DNA of 64,000 bases. Origin: Akkermansia muciniphila (GTDB lineage: Bacteria; Verrucomicrobiota; Verrucomicrobiia; Verrucomicrobiales; Akkermansiaceae). Made by a program: the position numbers and the translations under genes. The stretch is taken from assembly GCF_018709685.1 (NCBI RefSeq), contig NZ_JABDHQ010000004.1, positions 62,001 through 126,000 on the forward strand, read 5' to 3'. Positions 1-10,000 of the stretch are shown one piece after another; position 1 is the first letter of the stretch; each line of letters opens with the position of its first letter. Under the pieces are notes generated by a model that did not search any database, was not told the origin of the DNA, and worked only from the letters and a program-made list of their open reading frames with translations.

Positions 1-1
1 T

Positions 2-334
2 CCGGAAAAATTCTCCAAGGTGACGCTGGGCAAGCGCCTGGTCAGCGGTCCCGCCGTGGCCCTCCAGACCGGCAATGACATGGGCCCGGAAATGAGGGCG
101 TACATGAAAGCCATGGGGCAGGAAATTCCTGAAAGCCATCCCCAGCTGGAACTGAACCCCTCCAACCCGCTGGTGAAAAAACTCTCCGCCCTGAGGACGG
201 AAAATCCGGAACTGGCCCAGATGGTGGCGGACCAGATCGCGAACACCGCCCTGCTCCGCGCCGGCATGCTGGATGATCCCGCCGTGCTGGCCCAGTCCTC
301 CCAGGCCCTGATGGAGCAGCTTCTGCTGAAGTAG
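2..334 (+). CDS. htpG: Molecular chaperone HtpG (Hsp90), C-terminal fragment
   Basis: This is the last 110 residues of an open frame entering from the left edge. They match the C-terminal dimerisation domain of bacterial Hsp90. A segment reading LELNPSNPLVKKL corresponds to the conserved ELNPxHxLVK stretch, followed by a helix ending in DDPAVLAQ and a final amphipathic helix. HtpG is a cytosolic ATP-dependent chaperone. Its ATPase and middle domains lie outside the window, so their integrity cannot be judged. The GTG at 20 is internal, because the frame is open upstream to base 2. A strong terminator follows the stop. Confidence 0.8.
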   Translation, partial: PEKFSKVTLGKRLVSGPAVALQTGNDMGPEMRAYMKAMGQEIPESHPQLELNPSNPLVKKLSALRTENPELAQMVADQIANTALLRAGMLDDPAVLAQSSQALMEQLLLK

Positions 335-361
335 GCTCCGGCAGAAAAACGGCCTCCTTTT

Positions 362-397
362 AAAAGCCGCTCCCTGCCGGGGGCGGCTTTTCCTTTT
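362..397 (+). terminator. Intrinsic terminator after htpG
   Basis: A 13-bp stem with one T-G pair (362-374 with 379-391) and a 4-base loop is followed by a T-rich run. It sits 28 bases after the htpG stop, and the K+ channel gene starts just past it. Confidence 0.8.
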
Positions 398-409
398 ACC
401 TCCCCCGTC

Positions 410-1252
410 ATGAACGCATTCCACCGCACGCCCCGGCATTTCCTCTTCCTGAAACTGGCCTACCAGTCCGGCATGTGCCTGCTGGCCCTGGTGGCCGTAA
501 CGCTGGCCGCCATTGACCTGACTTCCGAGGCCGCCGAATGGGAAGTCACGGCGGACCGGGTGATTTACTGGATTTTCGTTCTGGACTACGCCGTCCGTTT
601 CTCCTTCAGCCCGCACAAATGGACCTTCATGAAGGAGCACGTGTGGGACCTGCTGGCCATCATCCCCTTTGACGTCCTGTTCCGGCTGTTCCGGTTCGCC
701 TCGCTTGGGGAAATCCTGCGGCTCGCCAGGTATCTGGACCTGTTCTCCTACGCCATGAGGTTCACCACGCGCATCAGGCGTTTTTTCAACACGAACGGGT
801 TCAAGTATATCTGCATCGCCGCCCTGGTCATCATCCTGCTGGGCGCCGTGGGCATCCACCTGGCGGAGGGAATGAGCCTGCCCAACGGCATCTGGTGGTC
901 CTTCGTCACGGCCACCACCGTGGGCTACGGGGACACCTACCCGGTCACCACCCCCGGAAAGTTCCTGGCCGTGTTCCTGATGCTCACGGGCATCGGCTTT
1001 GTGGGGACGCTCACCAGCACCATCACCTCCTTCTTCCTGCATCCCCATGCAGGAGAACCGCTGCCGTACAGGGAGGAGGAGATTGAAGCCATCAAGAAGA
1101 AGCTGGACGGCCTGTCCTCCATGACGGACGAGGACATAGACACCATGGCGGCCCTGCTGAAAACCCTGCGGGACGCCCCGCACGCATCTTCCCCTCCAGG
1201 GCAGGAGCCTTCCGCTGCCAGTCCCGGCGCCGTAGCGCAAAAACCGGAATGA
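410..1252 (+). CDS. Voltage-gated-type potassium channel subunit
   Basis: A 280-residue integral membrane protein of the Ion_trans/KvAP-like class. The K+ selectivity filter TVGYGD lies at about residues 170-175, between the pore helix and the last membrane helix. Upstream are several hydrophobic helices. One segment around residues 85-125 carries arginines at roughly three-residue spacing, as in an S4 voltage sensor. The length is close to other six-helix prokaryotic Kv channels. The C-terminal 60 residues are soluble and end in a Pro/Ala/Ser-rich tail. It would form tetramers and conduct K+ across the inner membrane. The gene stands alone between the htpG terminator and alr. Voltage dependence is inferred only from the arginine pattern. 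Confidence 0.8.
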   Translation: MNAFHRTPRHFLFLKLAYQSGMCLLALVAVTLAAIDLTSEAAEWEVTADRVIYWIFVLDYAVRFSFSPHKWTFMKEHVWDLLAIIPFDVLFRLFRFASLGEILRLARYLDLFSYAMRFTTRIRRFFNTNGFKYICIAALVIILLGAVGIHLAEGMSLPNGIWWSFVTATTVGYGDTYPVTTPGKFLAVFLMLTGIGFVGTLTSTITSFFLHPHAGEPLPYREEEIEAIKKKLDGLSSMTDEDIDTMAALLKTLRDAPHASSPPGQEPSAASPGAVAQKPE

Positions 1253-1418
1253 CCCGGATGCCGGACGATGTCCGCACGCCTTCCGCGGCCATCCCCTCTT
1301 TTTGCCGCAAGACTGACAAAAATCCGTCTGGCATTGCACGGGCAAAGGCGGACAATCCCTCCGTACCGGGACCGCATGCCGTCCCTCTCCTTTTCCAACC
1401 TCTCCGCCTTTCTCCACC

Positions 1419-2525
1419 ATGCCAGTTACCAGCCCCCCCCGCGCCTGGGCCGAAATCGACCTCGGGGCCATCCGCCATAACCTGAACGTCGTCAAGCAGG
1501 CGGCCAAAGGCGAGTTTTACATGCCCGTAGTAAAGGCCGGGGCCTACGGCCACGGGCTGGAACAGGTCTGCCGCGCGCTGGATTCGGAAGGCATCACCTT
1601 CTTTGGAGTGGCCAATGTGGGGGAGGCGCGGCGCATCAGCCAGGCGGGGTGCCGTACCAGGCCCTACATCCTGGGCCCCTCCTTTCCGGAGGAACGGGAG
1701 GAAATCGTGCTGAACGGCTGGCGCTCCTTCATCTCTACCATGGAGGAGGCCGTGCATTACAATTCCCTGGCAAGGCTGTACGGAAAGACGCTCCCCATCC
1801 ATATTTCCGTGGATACGGGCATGGGCCGCGGCGGCTTCCTGCCGGACCAGCTTGAGGAACTGCTCTCCCGCCTGGGGGAGCTGGACAGCCTGTACATGGA
1901 AGGGCTGGGCGCGCACCTGCCCTGCGCGGATGAGGACCGGGCGCTGACGCTGAAGCAGATCGCCCGCTTTGAACGGATGGCCGCCCGCATCCGGGAAAAA
2001 CTGCCCCTGAAGTACTGCCACCTGGCCAACAGCGCCGCTTCCCTGGATTATGAGATTCCCTCCAACAACCTGTGCCGTCCCGGCCTGGTGCTGTACGGCT
2101 TTTCCCCCATTCCCTCCCCATGGGCCGCGCAGTTGAAGCCGGCCATGGCCCTGTTCTCCCGCCTGACGGTGGCGCGCACGCTGCCGGAGGGGCACGGCAT
2201 TTCCTACGGAGGCACCTTTGTAACGGATCATCCCACCCAGGTGGCTACCGTGGGCATAGGCTATGCGGACGGCTACCTGCGTTCCCTGGCCCACAAGGGC
2301 GCCCGCGTAATGGTGGACGGCGTCTCCTGCCCGCTGCTGGGGCGCGTGACGATGGACCAGATCATGGTGGACGTAAGCGGCGTTCCCCATCCGGAACCGG
2401 GCATGGCCGTGGAAATCATGGGACCGAACATTCCCGTGACGGAACTGGCGGAAAAGGCCGGCACCATTTCCTGGGAAATCTTCACCGGAATAGGCCCCCG
2501 CGTGCCGCGCCACTACAGCTGCTGA
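1419..2525 (+). CDS. alr: Alanine racemase
   Basis: A 368-residue PLP enzyme converting L-alanine to D-alanine for peptidoglycan. The N-terminal barrel has the PLP lysine in VVKAGAYGHG (K39). The C-terminal beta domain has the catalytic tyrosine in ISYGGTF. The GYADGY and GRVTMDQ motifs typical of Alr are present. The start gives MPVTSPPRAWAEIDLGAI, where AEIDLGAI is the usual N-terminal family motif. Length is normal for the family. It is separated from the K+ channel by about 165 bases with no visible feature. Confidence 0.93.
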   Translation: MPVTSPPRAWAEIDLGAIRHNLNVVKQAAKGEFYMPVVKAGAYGHGLEQVCRALDSEGITFFGVANVGEARRISQAGCRTRPYILGPSFPEEREEIVLNGWRSFISTMEEAVHYNSLARLYGKTLPIHISVDTGMGRGGFLPDQLEELLSRLGELDSLYMEGLGAHLPCADEDRALTLKQIARFERMAARIREKLPLKYCHLANSAASLDYEIPSNNLCRPGLVLYGFSPIPSPWAAQLKPAMALFSRLTVARTLPEGHGISYGGTFVTDHPTQVATVGIGYADGYLRSLAHKGARVMVDGVSCPLLGRVTMDQIMVDVSGVPHPEPGMAVEIMGPNIPVTELAEKAGTISWEIFTGIGPRVPRHYSC

Positions 2526-2587
2526 GGCGCCTGGCGGAGAAGCGGTTCACGCTGTCCGTTTATTCCGCGCGGTGCCTTCATTCCCGA

Positions 2588-2616
2588 TTGACGCGCAGCC
2601 TGAAATATCGTTTAGT
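2588..2616 (+). promoter_or_regulatory. Sigma70-like promoter of the Rrf2 regulator
   Basis: TTGACG (2588-2593), a 17-base spacer and TTTAGT (2611-2616). Only 8 bases separate the -10 from the ATG at 2625, so transcription would start at or just before the start codon. A short or leaderless mRNA is inferred. Confidence 0.45.
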
Positions 2617-2624
2617 TAGCCCGT

Positions 2625-3068
2625 ATGATGAAGGTTTCCACCAGAGGACGTTACGCACTGCGCCTGATGATCGACCTCGCCCGGCACCGCGACGACGGCT
2701 ACGTCTCCCTGAAGGAGATTTCCGCCAGGCAGGACATCACCGTGCGGTATCTGGAACAAATTATCGCCATCCTGCTGAAAGCGGGCTTCGTCCAGAGCTT
2801 CCGGGGCAAGTCCGGCGGCTACCGCCTGTCCCGGCATCCGCGGGAATACACCACGGAAGATATCCTGAAACTGACGGAAGGCTCCCTTCTCCCCATCTCC
2901 TGCACGGCGGCTCCGGAAAGCCCGTGCCCGCGTGCGGCAGGCTGCGCCACACTGCCCTTCTGGCGGGGGCTCCAGCAGGTCATTGAGAATTACCTTCACC
3001 GCGTCACGCTGGAAGACCTGATGGAACAGCAGAAGGAGATAGGCTGCGATTACGGCGCAGGCATTTAA
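2625..3068 (+). CDS. Rrf2-family transcriptional regulator with three-cysteine motif
   Basis: A 147-residue Rrf2/IscR-type winged-helix DNA-binding protein. It starts with the classic VSTRGRYALRLMIDLA, followed by the HTH and the wing motif KSGGYRLSR. Cysteines at 93, 101 and 107 (C-x7-C-x5-C) fall where Fe-S-binding members such as IscR carry their cluster ligands. The gene lies directly upstream of and in line with metY-cysK, which suggests control of sulfur or cysteine metabolism, as for CymR or IscR; this is inference. ATG-ATG makes the start ambiguous by one codon. A promoter sits immediately upstream. Confidence 0.85.
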   Translation: MMKVSTRGRYALRLMIDLARHRDDGYVSLKEISARQDITVRYLEQIIAILLKAGFVQSFRGKSGGYRLSRHPREYTTEDILKLTEGSLLPISCTAAPESPCPRAAGCATLPFWRGLQQVIENYLHRVTLEDLMEQQKEIGCDYGAGI

Positions 3069-3144
3069 CCGGCGCCCGGCGGGCCGGAACGCTTTTTCAA
3101 CTCACCCGGTTTCAGCCGCATGTCCCACTTTCCCTACCCGGCGC

Positions 3145-3173
3145 TTGACATCTTCCCTTCCTTTAACTATCTA
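3145..3173 (+). promoter_or_regulatory. Promoter of the metY-cysK-thiE-thiM cluster
   Basis: TTGACA (3145-3150), a 17-base spacer and TATCTA (3168-3173), giving a leader of about 26 bases before the metY ATG at 3206. It overlaps the left arm of a small inverted repeat. Confidence 0.55.
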
Positions 3174-3197
3174 TTCCCTACTTTCCCGATAGGAATA
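3172..3197 (+). promoter_or_regulatory. Possible operator between the -10 and metY
   Basis: TATTCC (3172-3177) and GGAATA (3192-3197) form a 6-bp inverted repeat, 14 bases apart, spanning the predicted transcription start. It is a candidate binding site for the adjacent Rrf2 protein. The short arms make chance occurrence possible. Confidence 0.25.
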
Positions 3198-3205
3198 TAG
3201 AAAAT

Positions 3206-4492
3206 ATGAATAAGAATTATCGTTTTGAAACGCGCCAAATCCACGTGGGCCAGGAAAATCCGGACCCGGCCACGGATGCCCGTGCCGTGCCTATTTACGC
3301 CACCGCTTCCTATGTCTTCAAGGATTCCGAACAGGCGGCAGCCCGTTTTGCCCTGGCGGAACCGGGAAACATCTACAACCGCCTGATGAACCCCACGGCA
3401 GACGTGCTTGAAAAGCGCATCGCCGCCCTGGAAGGGGGCATAGGCGCGCTGGCCGTAGCCACCGGAGCGGCCGCCGTCACTTACGCCGTCCAGAACATCG
3501 CGCGCGCCGGGGACCACATCGTTTCCGCCGCCAACGTGTACGGAGGCACCTACAACCTGTTTGCCCATACGCTTGCCGAATCCGGCATTGAAACCACCTT
3601 CGTGGACGGCAGCGACCCGGACAACTTTGCCAGGGCCATCCGGGAAAACACCAAGCTCCTGTATGTGGAGAGCCTAGACAACCCGAATTCCAACGTCGCG
3701 GACATTGAGGCTCTGGCGGAAGTGGCGCACGCCCACGGAATCCCGCTCCTTGTGGACAACACCTTCGCCTCCCCCTTCCTGTTCCGCCCGCTGGAACACG
3801 GCGCGGACGTGGTGGTGCATTCCGCCACCAAATTCATCGGCGGCCATGGTACGGCCATGGGCGGCGTGATTGTGGACGGCGGCAAGTTCGACTGGACGCA
3901 GAACGATAAATTCCCGGGCATCACCCAGCCCAACCCGAACTGCCACGGCGCCGTGCTGGCGGACATCTGCGGCCCTGCGGCCTACATCACGAAAATCCGC
4001 ATCACCCTGCTGCGGGATACGGGAGCCACCATCAGCCCGTTCAACTCCTTCCTGCTGCTCCAGGGACTGGAAACCCTCTCCCTGCGAGTGGAACGCCATG
4101 TACAGAACGCCCTGCGCGTGGTGGATTACCTGGCCGCGCATCCCCAGGTGGAGAAAGTGAACCACCCCTCCCTCCCGGACCATCCAAACCACGAACTTTA
4201 CCGGAAATACTACCCGAACGGCGGCGGCTCCATCTTCACCGTGGAAATCAAGGGCGGCGCGGAAAAAGCTCGCCAGTTCTGCGAAAGCCTGGAATTATTT
4301 TCCCTGCTCGCGAACGTGGCGGACGTGAAGTCCCTGGTGATCCATCCGGCCTCCACCACCCACTCCCAGATGACGGAAGAGGAGCTTAGGGGAGCCGGCA
4401 TCACGCCCTCCACGGTGCGGCTTTCCATCGGCACGGAACATATTGACGACATCCTTGAGGATCTGGAACACGGGTTCCGCTCCATTCTCTAA
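3206..4492 (+). CDS. metY: O-acetylhomoserine sulfhydrylase (Cys/Met metabolism PLP enzyme)
   Basis: A 428-residue PLP enzyme of the Cys/Met metabolism family. The N-terminus TRQIHVGQ and the segment [23 protein letters not shown] are typical of MetY. The PLP lysine is K209 in [11 protein letters not shown]. The length (about 430) fits O-acetylhomoserine sulfhydrylases better than cystathionine synthases (about 390). It would make homocysteine from O-acetylhomoserine and sulfide, in the cytosol. It is followed 37 bases later by cysK, so both sulfide-fixing reactions sit together downstream of the Rrf2 regulator. Confidence 0.9.
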   Translation: MNKNYRFETRQIHVGQENPDPATDARAVPIYATASYVFKDSEQAAARFALAEPGNIYNRLMNPTADVLEKRIAALEGGIGALAVATGAAAVTYAVQNIARAGDHIVSAANVYGGTYNLFAHTLAESGIETTFVDGSDPDNFARAIRENTKLLYVESLDNPNSNVADIEALAEVAHAHGIPLLVDNTFASPFLFRPLEHGADVVVHSATKFIGGHGTAMGGVIVDGGKFDWTQNDKFPGITQPNPNCHGAVLADICGPAAYITKIRITLLRDTGATISPFNSFLLLQGLETLSLRVERHVQNALRVVDYLAAHPQVEKVNHPSLPDHPNHELYRKYYPNGGGSIFTVEIKGGAEKARQFCESLELFSLLANVADVKSLVIHPASTTHSQMTEEELRGAGITPSTVRLSIGTEHIDDILEDLEHGFRSIL

Positions 4493-4529
4493 CACTTTAA
4501 CGGCAACAACGCTCTTATTTTTAAAAGTC

Positions 4530-5459
4530 ATGAAAATTTACGGCAACATTACGGAACTGATCGGCGGCACTCCGCTGCTTGAACTGGTCAATTACGAACG
4601 CAAAAACGGCCTGAACGCCACTATTCTGGCCAAGCTGGAATACTTCAATCCCGCCGGCAGCGTGAAAGACCGCATTGCCCGGGCCATGATTGACGCCGCG
4701 GAAGCTTCCGGAGCCCTGAAGCCGGATTCCGTCATCATTGAGCCCACCAGCGGGAACACGGGCATCGGCCTGGCGGCGGTAGCCGCCTCCCGCGGGTACC
4801 GCATCATCCTGACCATGCCGGAAACGATGAGCGTGGAACGCCGCAACCTGCTGAAGGCCTATGGCGCGGAACTGGTGCTGACGGACGGCGCGCTGGGCAT
4901 GAAAGGCGCCATCGCCAAGGCGGAGGAACTGGCCGCAGAACTGCCCGGCAGCTTCATCCCCGGCCAGTTTGTCAACCCGGCCAACCCGGAAGTCCATTTC
5001 CGCACCACCGGACCGGAAATCTGGAACGACACGGACGGCAAGGTGGACATCTTCGTGGCGGGCATCGGCACCGGAGGCACAATCACGGGCGTGGGCAAGT
5101 ACCTCAAATCCCGCAATCCGGAAATCCGGATCGTGGCCGTGGAGCCGTCCGCTTCCCCCGTGCTGACCCAGGGAACCGCCGGCCCCCACAAAATCCAGGG
5201 CATCGGCGCGGGCTTCGTGCCGGATACGCTGGACACCTCCGTGTATGATGAAGTCATCACCGTCACGAATGAAGACGCCTTTGCCACCGGCAAGGAGCTG
5301 GCGCGCACGGACGGCGTGCTGACGGGCATTTCCTCCGGAGCGGCGCTCTGGGCCGCCACGAAGCTGGCGGAACGCCCGGAAAACGCGGGCAAGACCATTG
5401 TGGTCCTGCTGCCGGACACGGGGGACCGTTACCTCTCCACCCCCCTGTTCACAGACTGA
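4530..5459 (+). CDS. cysK: Cysteine synthase A (O-acetylserine sulfhydrylase)
   Basis: A 309-residue fold-type II PLP enzyme. It starts [19 protein letters not shown], which is the family N-terminus, so an in-frame upstream ATG at 4443 inside metY is rejected. The PLP lysine is K46 in NPAGSVKDR. The substrate loop PTSGNTGIG and the GTGGTITG phosphate-binding loop are present. It makes cysteine from O-acetylserine and sulfide. The gene lies 37 bases after metY and 19 bases before thiE, consistent with one transcript. In some bacteria CysK also modulates an Rrf2 regulator (CymR), which makes the Rrf2 gene upstream suggestive. Confidence 0.93.
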   Translation: MKIYGNITELIGGTPLLELVNYERKNGLNATILAKLEYFNPAGSVKDRIARAMIDAAEASGALKPDSVIIEPTSGNTGIGLAAVAASRGYRIILTMPETMSVERRNLLKAYGAELVLTDGALGMKGAIAKAEELAAELPGSFIPGQFVNPANPEVHFRTTGPEIWNDTDGKVDIFVAGIGTGGTITGVGKYLKSRNPEIRIVAVEPSASPVLTQGTAGPHKIQGIGAGFVPDTLDTSVYDEVITVTNEDAFATGKELARTDGVLTGISSGAALWAATKLAERPENAGKTIVVLLPDTGDRYLSTPLFTD

Positions 5460-5478
5460 TCCCTCCCATTCCGTTACC

Positions 5479-6093
5479 ATGAAAGAATTCAACCTCCATC
5501 TCTACCTGGTCACTGATGAAGCGGCCAAATGCCGCCACAGCCTTCTGGAAACCGTCCAAAGGGCGGTGGACGGCGGCGTCACCATTGTGCAATACCGCTC
5601 CACCAATCCGGACGCGGGCACCTGCTACCGGGAAGCCCTGCCCATCCGGGACTTCCTGGCGTCCCGCGGCGTTCCCTTCATCGTCAACAACCGCGTTGAC
5701 CTGGCGCTGGCGCTGGACGCGGACGGCGTCCACATCGGCCAGCGGGACCTGCCGGTGCCGTCCGTCCGGGCCATGATCGGCCCGGACAGGATTCTGGGGC
5801 TCTCCGTCTCCAACGCGGACCAGCTCCGCGCGGTGGACGCCTCCCTGGTGGACTACCTGGGCATGGGGCCCGTATTCCCCACCATCTCCAAGCTGAACGC
5901 CCCGCCCGTACTGGGCGTGGATGGCTTCGCCGCGCTGGCGTCACAGTCTCCCCTGCCCGTCGTAGCCATCGGCGGACTGGATGCGGAACGCGCCCGGCAG
6001 GTGCGCGCCACGGGAACCGCCGCGGGAATTGCCGTGGTCTCCGCCATTTGCGGAGTGGAAGACCCGGAAGCCGCCGCACGGACGCTGGCCTGA
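5479..6093 (+). CDS. thiE: Thiamine-phosphate synthase
   Basis: A 204-residue TIM-barrel enzyme joining HMP-pyrophosphate and thiazole phosphate to thiamine phosphate. It starts MKEFNLHLYLVTD, shows QYR early, VDLALALDADGVHIGQRDLP, then GMGPVFPTISK and VVAIGGLDAE, all ThiE landmarks. The ATG at 5479 lies 19 bases after the cysK stop. The open frame reaching further into cysK is read-through and not coding. It is followed by thiM, the salvage kinase that supplies its thiazole substrate. Confidence 0.92.
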   Translation: MKEFNLHLYLVTDEAAKCRHSLLETVQRAVDGGVTIVQYRSTNPDAGTCYREALPIRDFLASRGVPFIVNNRVDLALALDADGVHIGQRDLPVPSVRAMIGPDRILGLSVSNADQLRAVDASLVDYLGMGPVFPTISKLNAPPVLGVDGFAALASQSPLPVVAIGGLDAERARQVRATGTAAGIAVVSAICGVEDPEAAARTLA

Positions 6094-6142
6094 TTGGCGC
6101 ACTTCCGGAAATACGGAAACAACAAGCACTCCTTCCAGCTCC

Positions 6143-6958
6143 ATGCCTTCATCAACCGATCTTGTCAGCGCCGTCTCCTCCGATCTGGAAAAGATCAGGG
6201 AAACGGCCCCGCTGGTCCTCTCTCTGACCAACTCCGTGGTACAGCCCCTGACCGCCAACCTGCTGCTGGCCGCGGGAGCCGTTCCCGCCATGCTTAATGA
6301 CGCGGAGGAAACGGTGGAAATGCTCCGTGGCGGAACTGCCGCCCTGCTGGTCAACCTGGGCACCGTCACGCGCGGACAAGGCGCCGTCATGCAGACGGCG
6401 GTGCAGGAAGCCAACCGGCTGAACATCCCCTGGGTCCTGGACCCGGTGGCCGTGGGCGCTCTCTCCCTGCGCACGCGCCTGGCAGAGCAATTGAAAGAAC
6501 AGACTCCCCGCATCATCCGCGGGAACGCCTCTGAAATCATGGCCCTGGCCGGCTATTCCGCCGTCACGAAAGGGCCGGAAAGCACCAGCTCCAGCGCGGA
6601 CGCCCTGCAAGCGGCCAGAGAACTGGCCCTGCACACGGGGGCGGCTGTCCTCGTCACGGGCCGCACGGACTATTCCACGGACGGCCGCCAGGTCATTGCC
6701 ACGGAAAACGGCCATGCCATGATGTCCCGCGTCACGGGCGTGGGCTGTTCCATGGGGGCGCTGGCCGCCGCCTGCGCCGCCGTCTCCCCCTCCCCGCTTC
6801 AGGCGGCCGTATCCACCGCCGTATTAATGGGCATAGCGGGGGAAATGGCCTTTGAACAAAGCCCCGTTCCGGGGTCTTTTGCCGTCTCCCTGCTGGACAG
6901 CCTGTACACCCTTTCTCCGGAAGAAATTGCCCGGAGAGCGCGCATCCTGTCTCTTTAA
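6143..6958 (+). CDS. thiM: Hydroxyethylthiazole kinase
   Basis: A 271-residue ribokinase-like kinase phosphorylating 4-methyl-5-hydroxyethylthiazole for thiamine salvage. Seen: LVLSLTNSVVQPLTANLLLAAG near the N-terminus, WVLDPVAVG, and the catalytic region TGVGCSMGALAAA with the conserved Cys. The ATG at 6143 gives the family length; the longer frame reading back into thiE is rejected. With thiE it forms a partial salvage module; no thiD or thiC is visible in this window. Confidence 0.92.
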   Translation: MPSSTDLVSAVSSDLEKIRETAPLVLSLTNSVVQPLTANLLLAAGAVPAMLNDAEETVEMLRGGTAALLVNLGTVTRGQGAVMQTAVQEANRLNIPWVLDPVAVGALSLRTRLAEQLKEQTPRIIRGNASEIMALAGYSAVTKGPESTSSSADALQAARELALHTGAAVLVTGRTDYSTDGRQVIATENGHAMMSRVTGVGCSMGALAAACAAVSPSPLQAAVSTAVLMGIAGEMAFEQSPVPGSFAVSLLDSLYTLSPEEIARRARILSL

Positions 6959-6997
6959 CCCCTTACGCCTTCTTCCCATAACCGGGAGGAACAGCAA

Positions 6998-7027
6998 CGC
7001 GCCGCACTCCTTCCGGAATGCGGCGCG
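6998..7027. terminator. Hairpin between convergent thiM and the first S6/PEP-CTERM gene
   Basis: A perfect 9-bp GC-rich stem (6998-7006 with 7019-7027) lies between two genes pointing at each other. It has no strong T-run on either side, so it is only a possible bidirectional terminator. Confidence 0.4.
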
Positions 7028-7046
7028 CTGAATTCACAGGCCCTTT

Positions 7047-10000
7047 TTATTCATTCCGCGGAGCGGGACGGCGCAGGAACACCATTCCCAGCGCCGCCAT
7101 CAACAGCATGCAGGAGGAAGGTTCCGGGACGGGAACAGGCGCCGTTGCCGTTAACGCCGCTGTCATTGAAGCTTCCGGCACCGCATTCGGCGTCCATACC
7201 ATGCTCATATCCTTGGAATCCTCACTCTTCTGGAGGCTCCACTGCCCGTAAGAGGCGTAATCCCCCGCCGCGGACGTATCCAGTGTGAAATTGCCCGTCA
7301 GCGTTGCGTCCGCCCCGCCCTCAATGAAGTTCAGAATGCGGGAAGTCCCCCAGAAATCAGAGGAATAGTCGATGGACACCCCCGCCAGCTTCAACATGGC
7401 CCCTGCGTCAATCTGGAAAACTCCGGACTGGAGCATCAGGCTGTTGCATGCCAGCTCATTCCCGGCGGAACCGCCCATGGAAAACGTCAGTTCAAAGATA
7501 GCTCCGGATTCCAGCGTCACATTGCCGGACAGGGTGGCGGAACCTGAGAGGATGCCTCCATCCTTCACCAGAATATTATTCCCCAGGCTGACTGGGGCGG
7601 CATCCGTACCCAGGCCGCCCAGAAGAAGGCAGCCGCCGGAATTGACCGTAGCCAGTCCCGTCCCGAGAGCCTGGCTGGAGGCCGCTGCCAGCGTTCCCCC
7701 ATTGACGGACGTTCCTCCGGAATAGGTATTCTTTCCGGATAAAACCATGATCCCCTCTCCCGTCTTGGCAACAGAACCTTTTGCCCCGGAGTTATTGACG
7801 ATGTTGGAGGATACCTTCAAATCCGCTTCCGCCGTGCCGCGCTCCACCGCAAAGACCGTGGGGGCGCCTCCCCTCAGCTTCACATTCACCGTCCTGACTT
7901 CCGAAGCCCTGTCCGCCGCCTTCACCTGAAAAACGGTGTCCGTCCAGACGTCCATGCTCCCCTTCGCCACGCCATCCACCGTTCCTCCCGCCAGAGTAAC
8001 CGTCATCTTCCTGAATGCCTGGTTCCTCGTATCATTCACGAACAGGGTTCCACCGTTGATTTCCACCTTGCTGACGCAGGTTTCATTTCCTGAATTGCCG
8101 AGACTGTCGATCCCCCGGAGGAAGACCGTTCCGCCCCGGTTGATGGCCAACTCCCCGCGGATGATGCCTTTCTCCCCTCCTGAAACAAGCATCAGCGTTC
8201 CTTCATTAACCGTAGTTCCTCCCGTGTAAGTCTGGTATTTCTGCATGGTGAGCATGCCGGAACCGTTTTTCACGAGAGCCCCCGTACCGGATATCTCCAA
8301 ATTGAGGAGAGATGAACCGGGAAGGTTGAACGCAAGAATTCCATTGTTGACTATCGGCCCGGCCCCCAGAGAACCGCCCTTTTCCCCATCCCCCACGGCG
8401 AGCGTCCCCGCATCAATGACGGTTCCTCCGGAATAGGAATTGGCCCCGGTCAGCACCAGCGTTCCCTCCCCGGTTTTCACGAGGGAGCCGACGCCTGAAA
8501 TCACGCCGGATTCCGTTGCGGAACCGGAATCCACCTCCGCCCTCATGACGGCTCCGGAGCCGGATAAAACCACATTCCCGCTGTGACTGCCTCCGGAGAG
8601 GATGCCGTACGTCCCGCCGTCCGCCACGCGGATGGAAGAAGCCACCTCCGCATGGCCCCCCGCCGTGAATCGCGCTCCGCTCTCCACATTCACCATTCCG
8701 GTGGCAAAGCTGGCCGTCTGCCAGTCGTTCTCATCCACATAACCGCCCGCGTGCAGGGTGTGCACTCCCGCCACCTTCACTTCCCCTTCCTGCACCGTCC
8801 AGGTTCCGGAGTTGAGAATGGCTCCGGACAGGTTCCACACGGAACCTTCTCCCGCGCCGGGAGCATACACCACATTCAGCAATCCGTTCTTCAGGGAGCC
8901 TCCATCCAAAAAAGACCCCAGGTAATTCTGTTCTCCGGAGCCGGTGAATGTAAACGCCACGGCAGTATTGGCGCGGAAATTGCCGAAGCAGGCTCCGGAA
9001 TCCAGATGCGTGATGGCGGACAGGGACAGGTTGTGCCCGTACTGGTCTACCACGCCGCCCCGGTGGCCGAAAATGAACTCCCCGGACAACTGGTTTTCTC
9101 CCGCCAGGCGCACCGTCACTCCGCCGCCGTTCAATTTTACGTTATGCGCGGCGTAGCCGTCACGATCCAGAACCACAAGGCCGCTTCCCCCCACGTTGAT
9201 GTCCGCTGCGTTGTTCCCGTGGCCGCTGACCACCAGGGTTCCCTCCCCGATCTTCCTCCACTCGTCCCCGGAGGTTCCGGTCAGCAACGTGGTGACCGTG
9301 GCGCCTTTGTTCACGACGAAGCCCGCCGTATTCAGGCGACGGGAAGAATCGCCCCCGTCGTTCAGCACGTAATCACGGTTGAAGGTTAAAGAACCCGCCC
9401 CAGTATCCACAGAGCCCTGGAGCACGATCGTGCCTCCGGAACCGTCAAAAATCAGGTTGGAACACGCGCCTATCTGCGCGTCCGTGGCCCGCGTTCCCTG
9501 TGTGGAGGTATCCCCCCGCACTCCGGAAGCCAGCCCGATGTAATCTGTAGTCACGCCTTCCTGCACGAACGTTCCGTTGCCGTCCGCATCCGTCACGTTC
9601 CACAGGACGTCCCCGCTCGCCGCAACGCTGATGGTGCGGTTGAAGCTGTCCACGTAATCGCTGGCCCACTGGTTGCCGGAACGCATATAGCTGGACATAC
9701 CATAACCGCCGCCGCCATGGGATTGCGTGGCGCCCACCCATTCCCATTTGCCGGAGTTCTCATTGAATATATAGCAGGGACTGCCGCTATCCCCAGGTTG
9801 CGAACCGGTAGGCAGGGGGCTGGATTCCGAAGGCTTCCTAAATTTGTACCCGAACTGGTAGGCCGGATAGGTCTTGGCATTTTCCGGGTCCGGCTCTCCC
9901 GTTCCCGGAACTCTGGTCTGGCTCTCAAAAACCACCGTCCCTCCAGTCAAGTAATTATAGGGACTTCCCACAGTTTGCTGCTTTCCCTCTCCGGTTGCAA

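Noticed and set aside
3069-3205. Search for a SAM or other sulfur riboswitch ahead of metY
   Set aside because: The predicted leader is only about 26 bases, too short for any known class.
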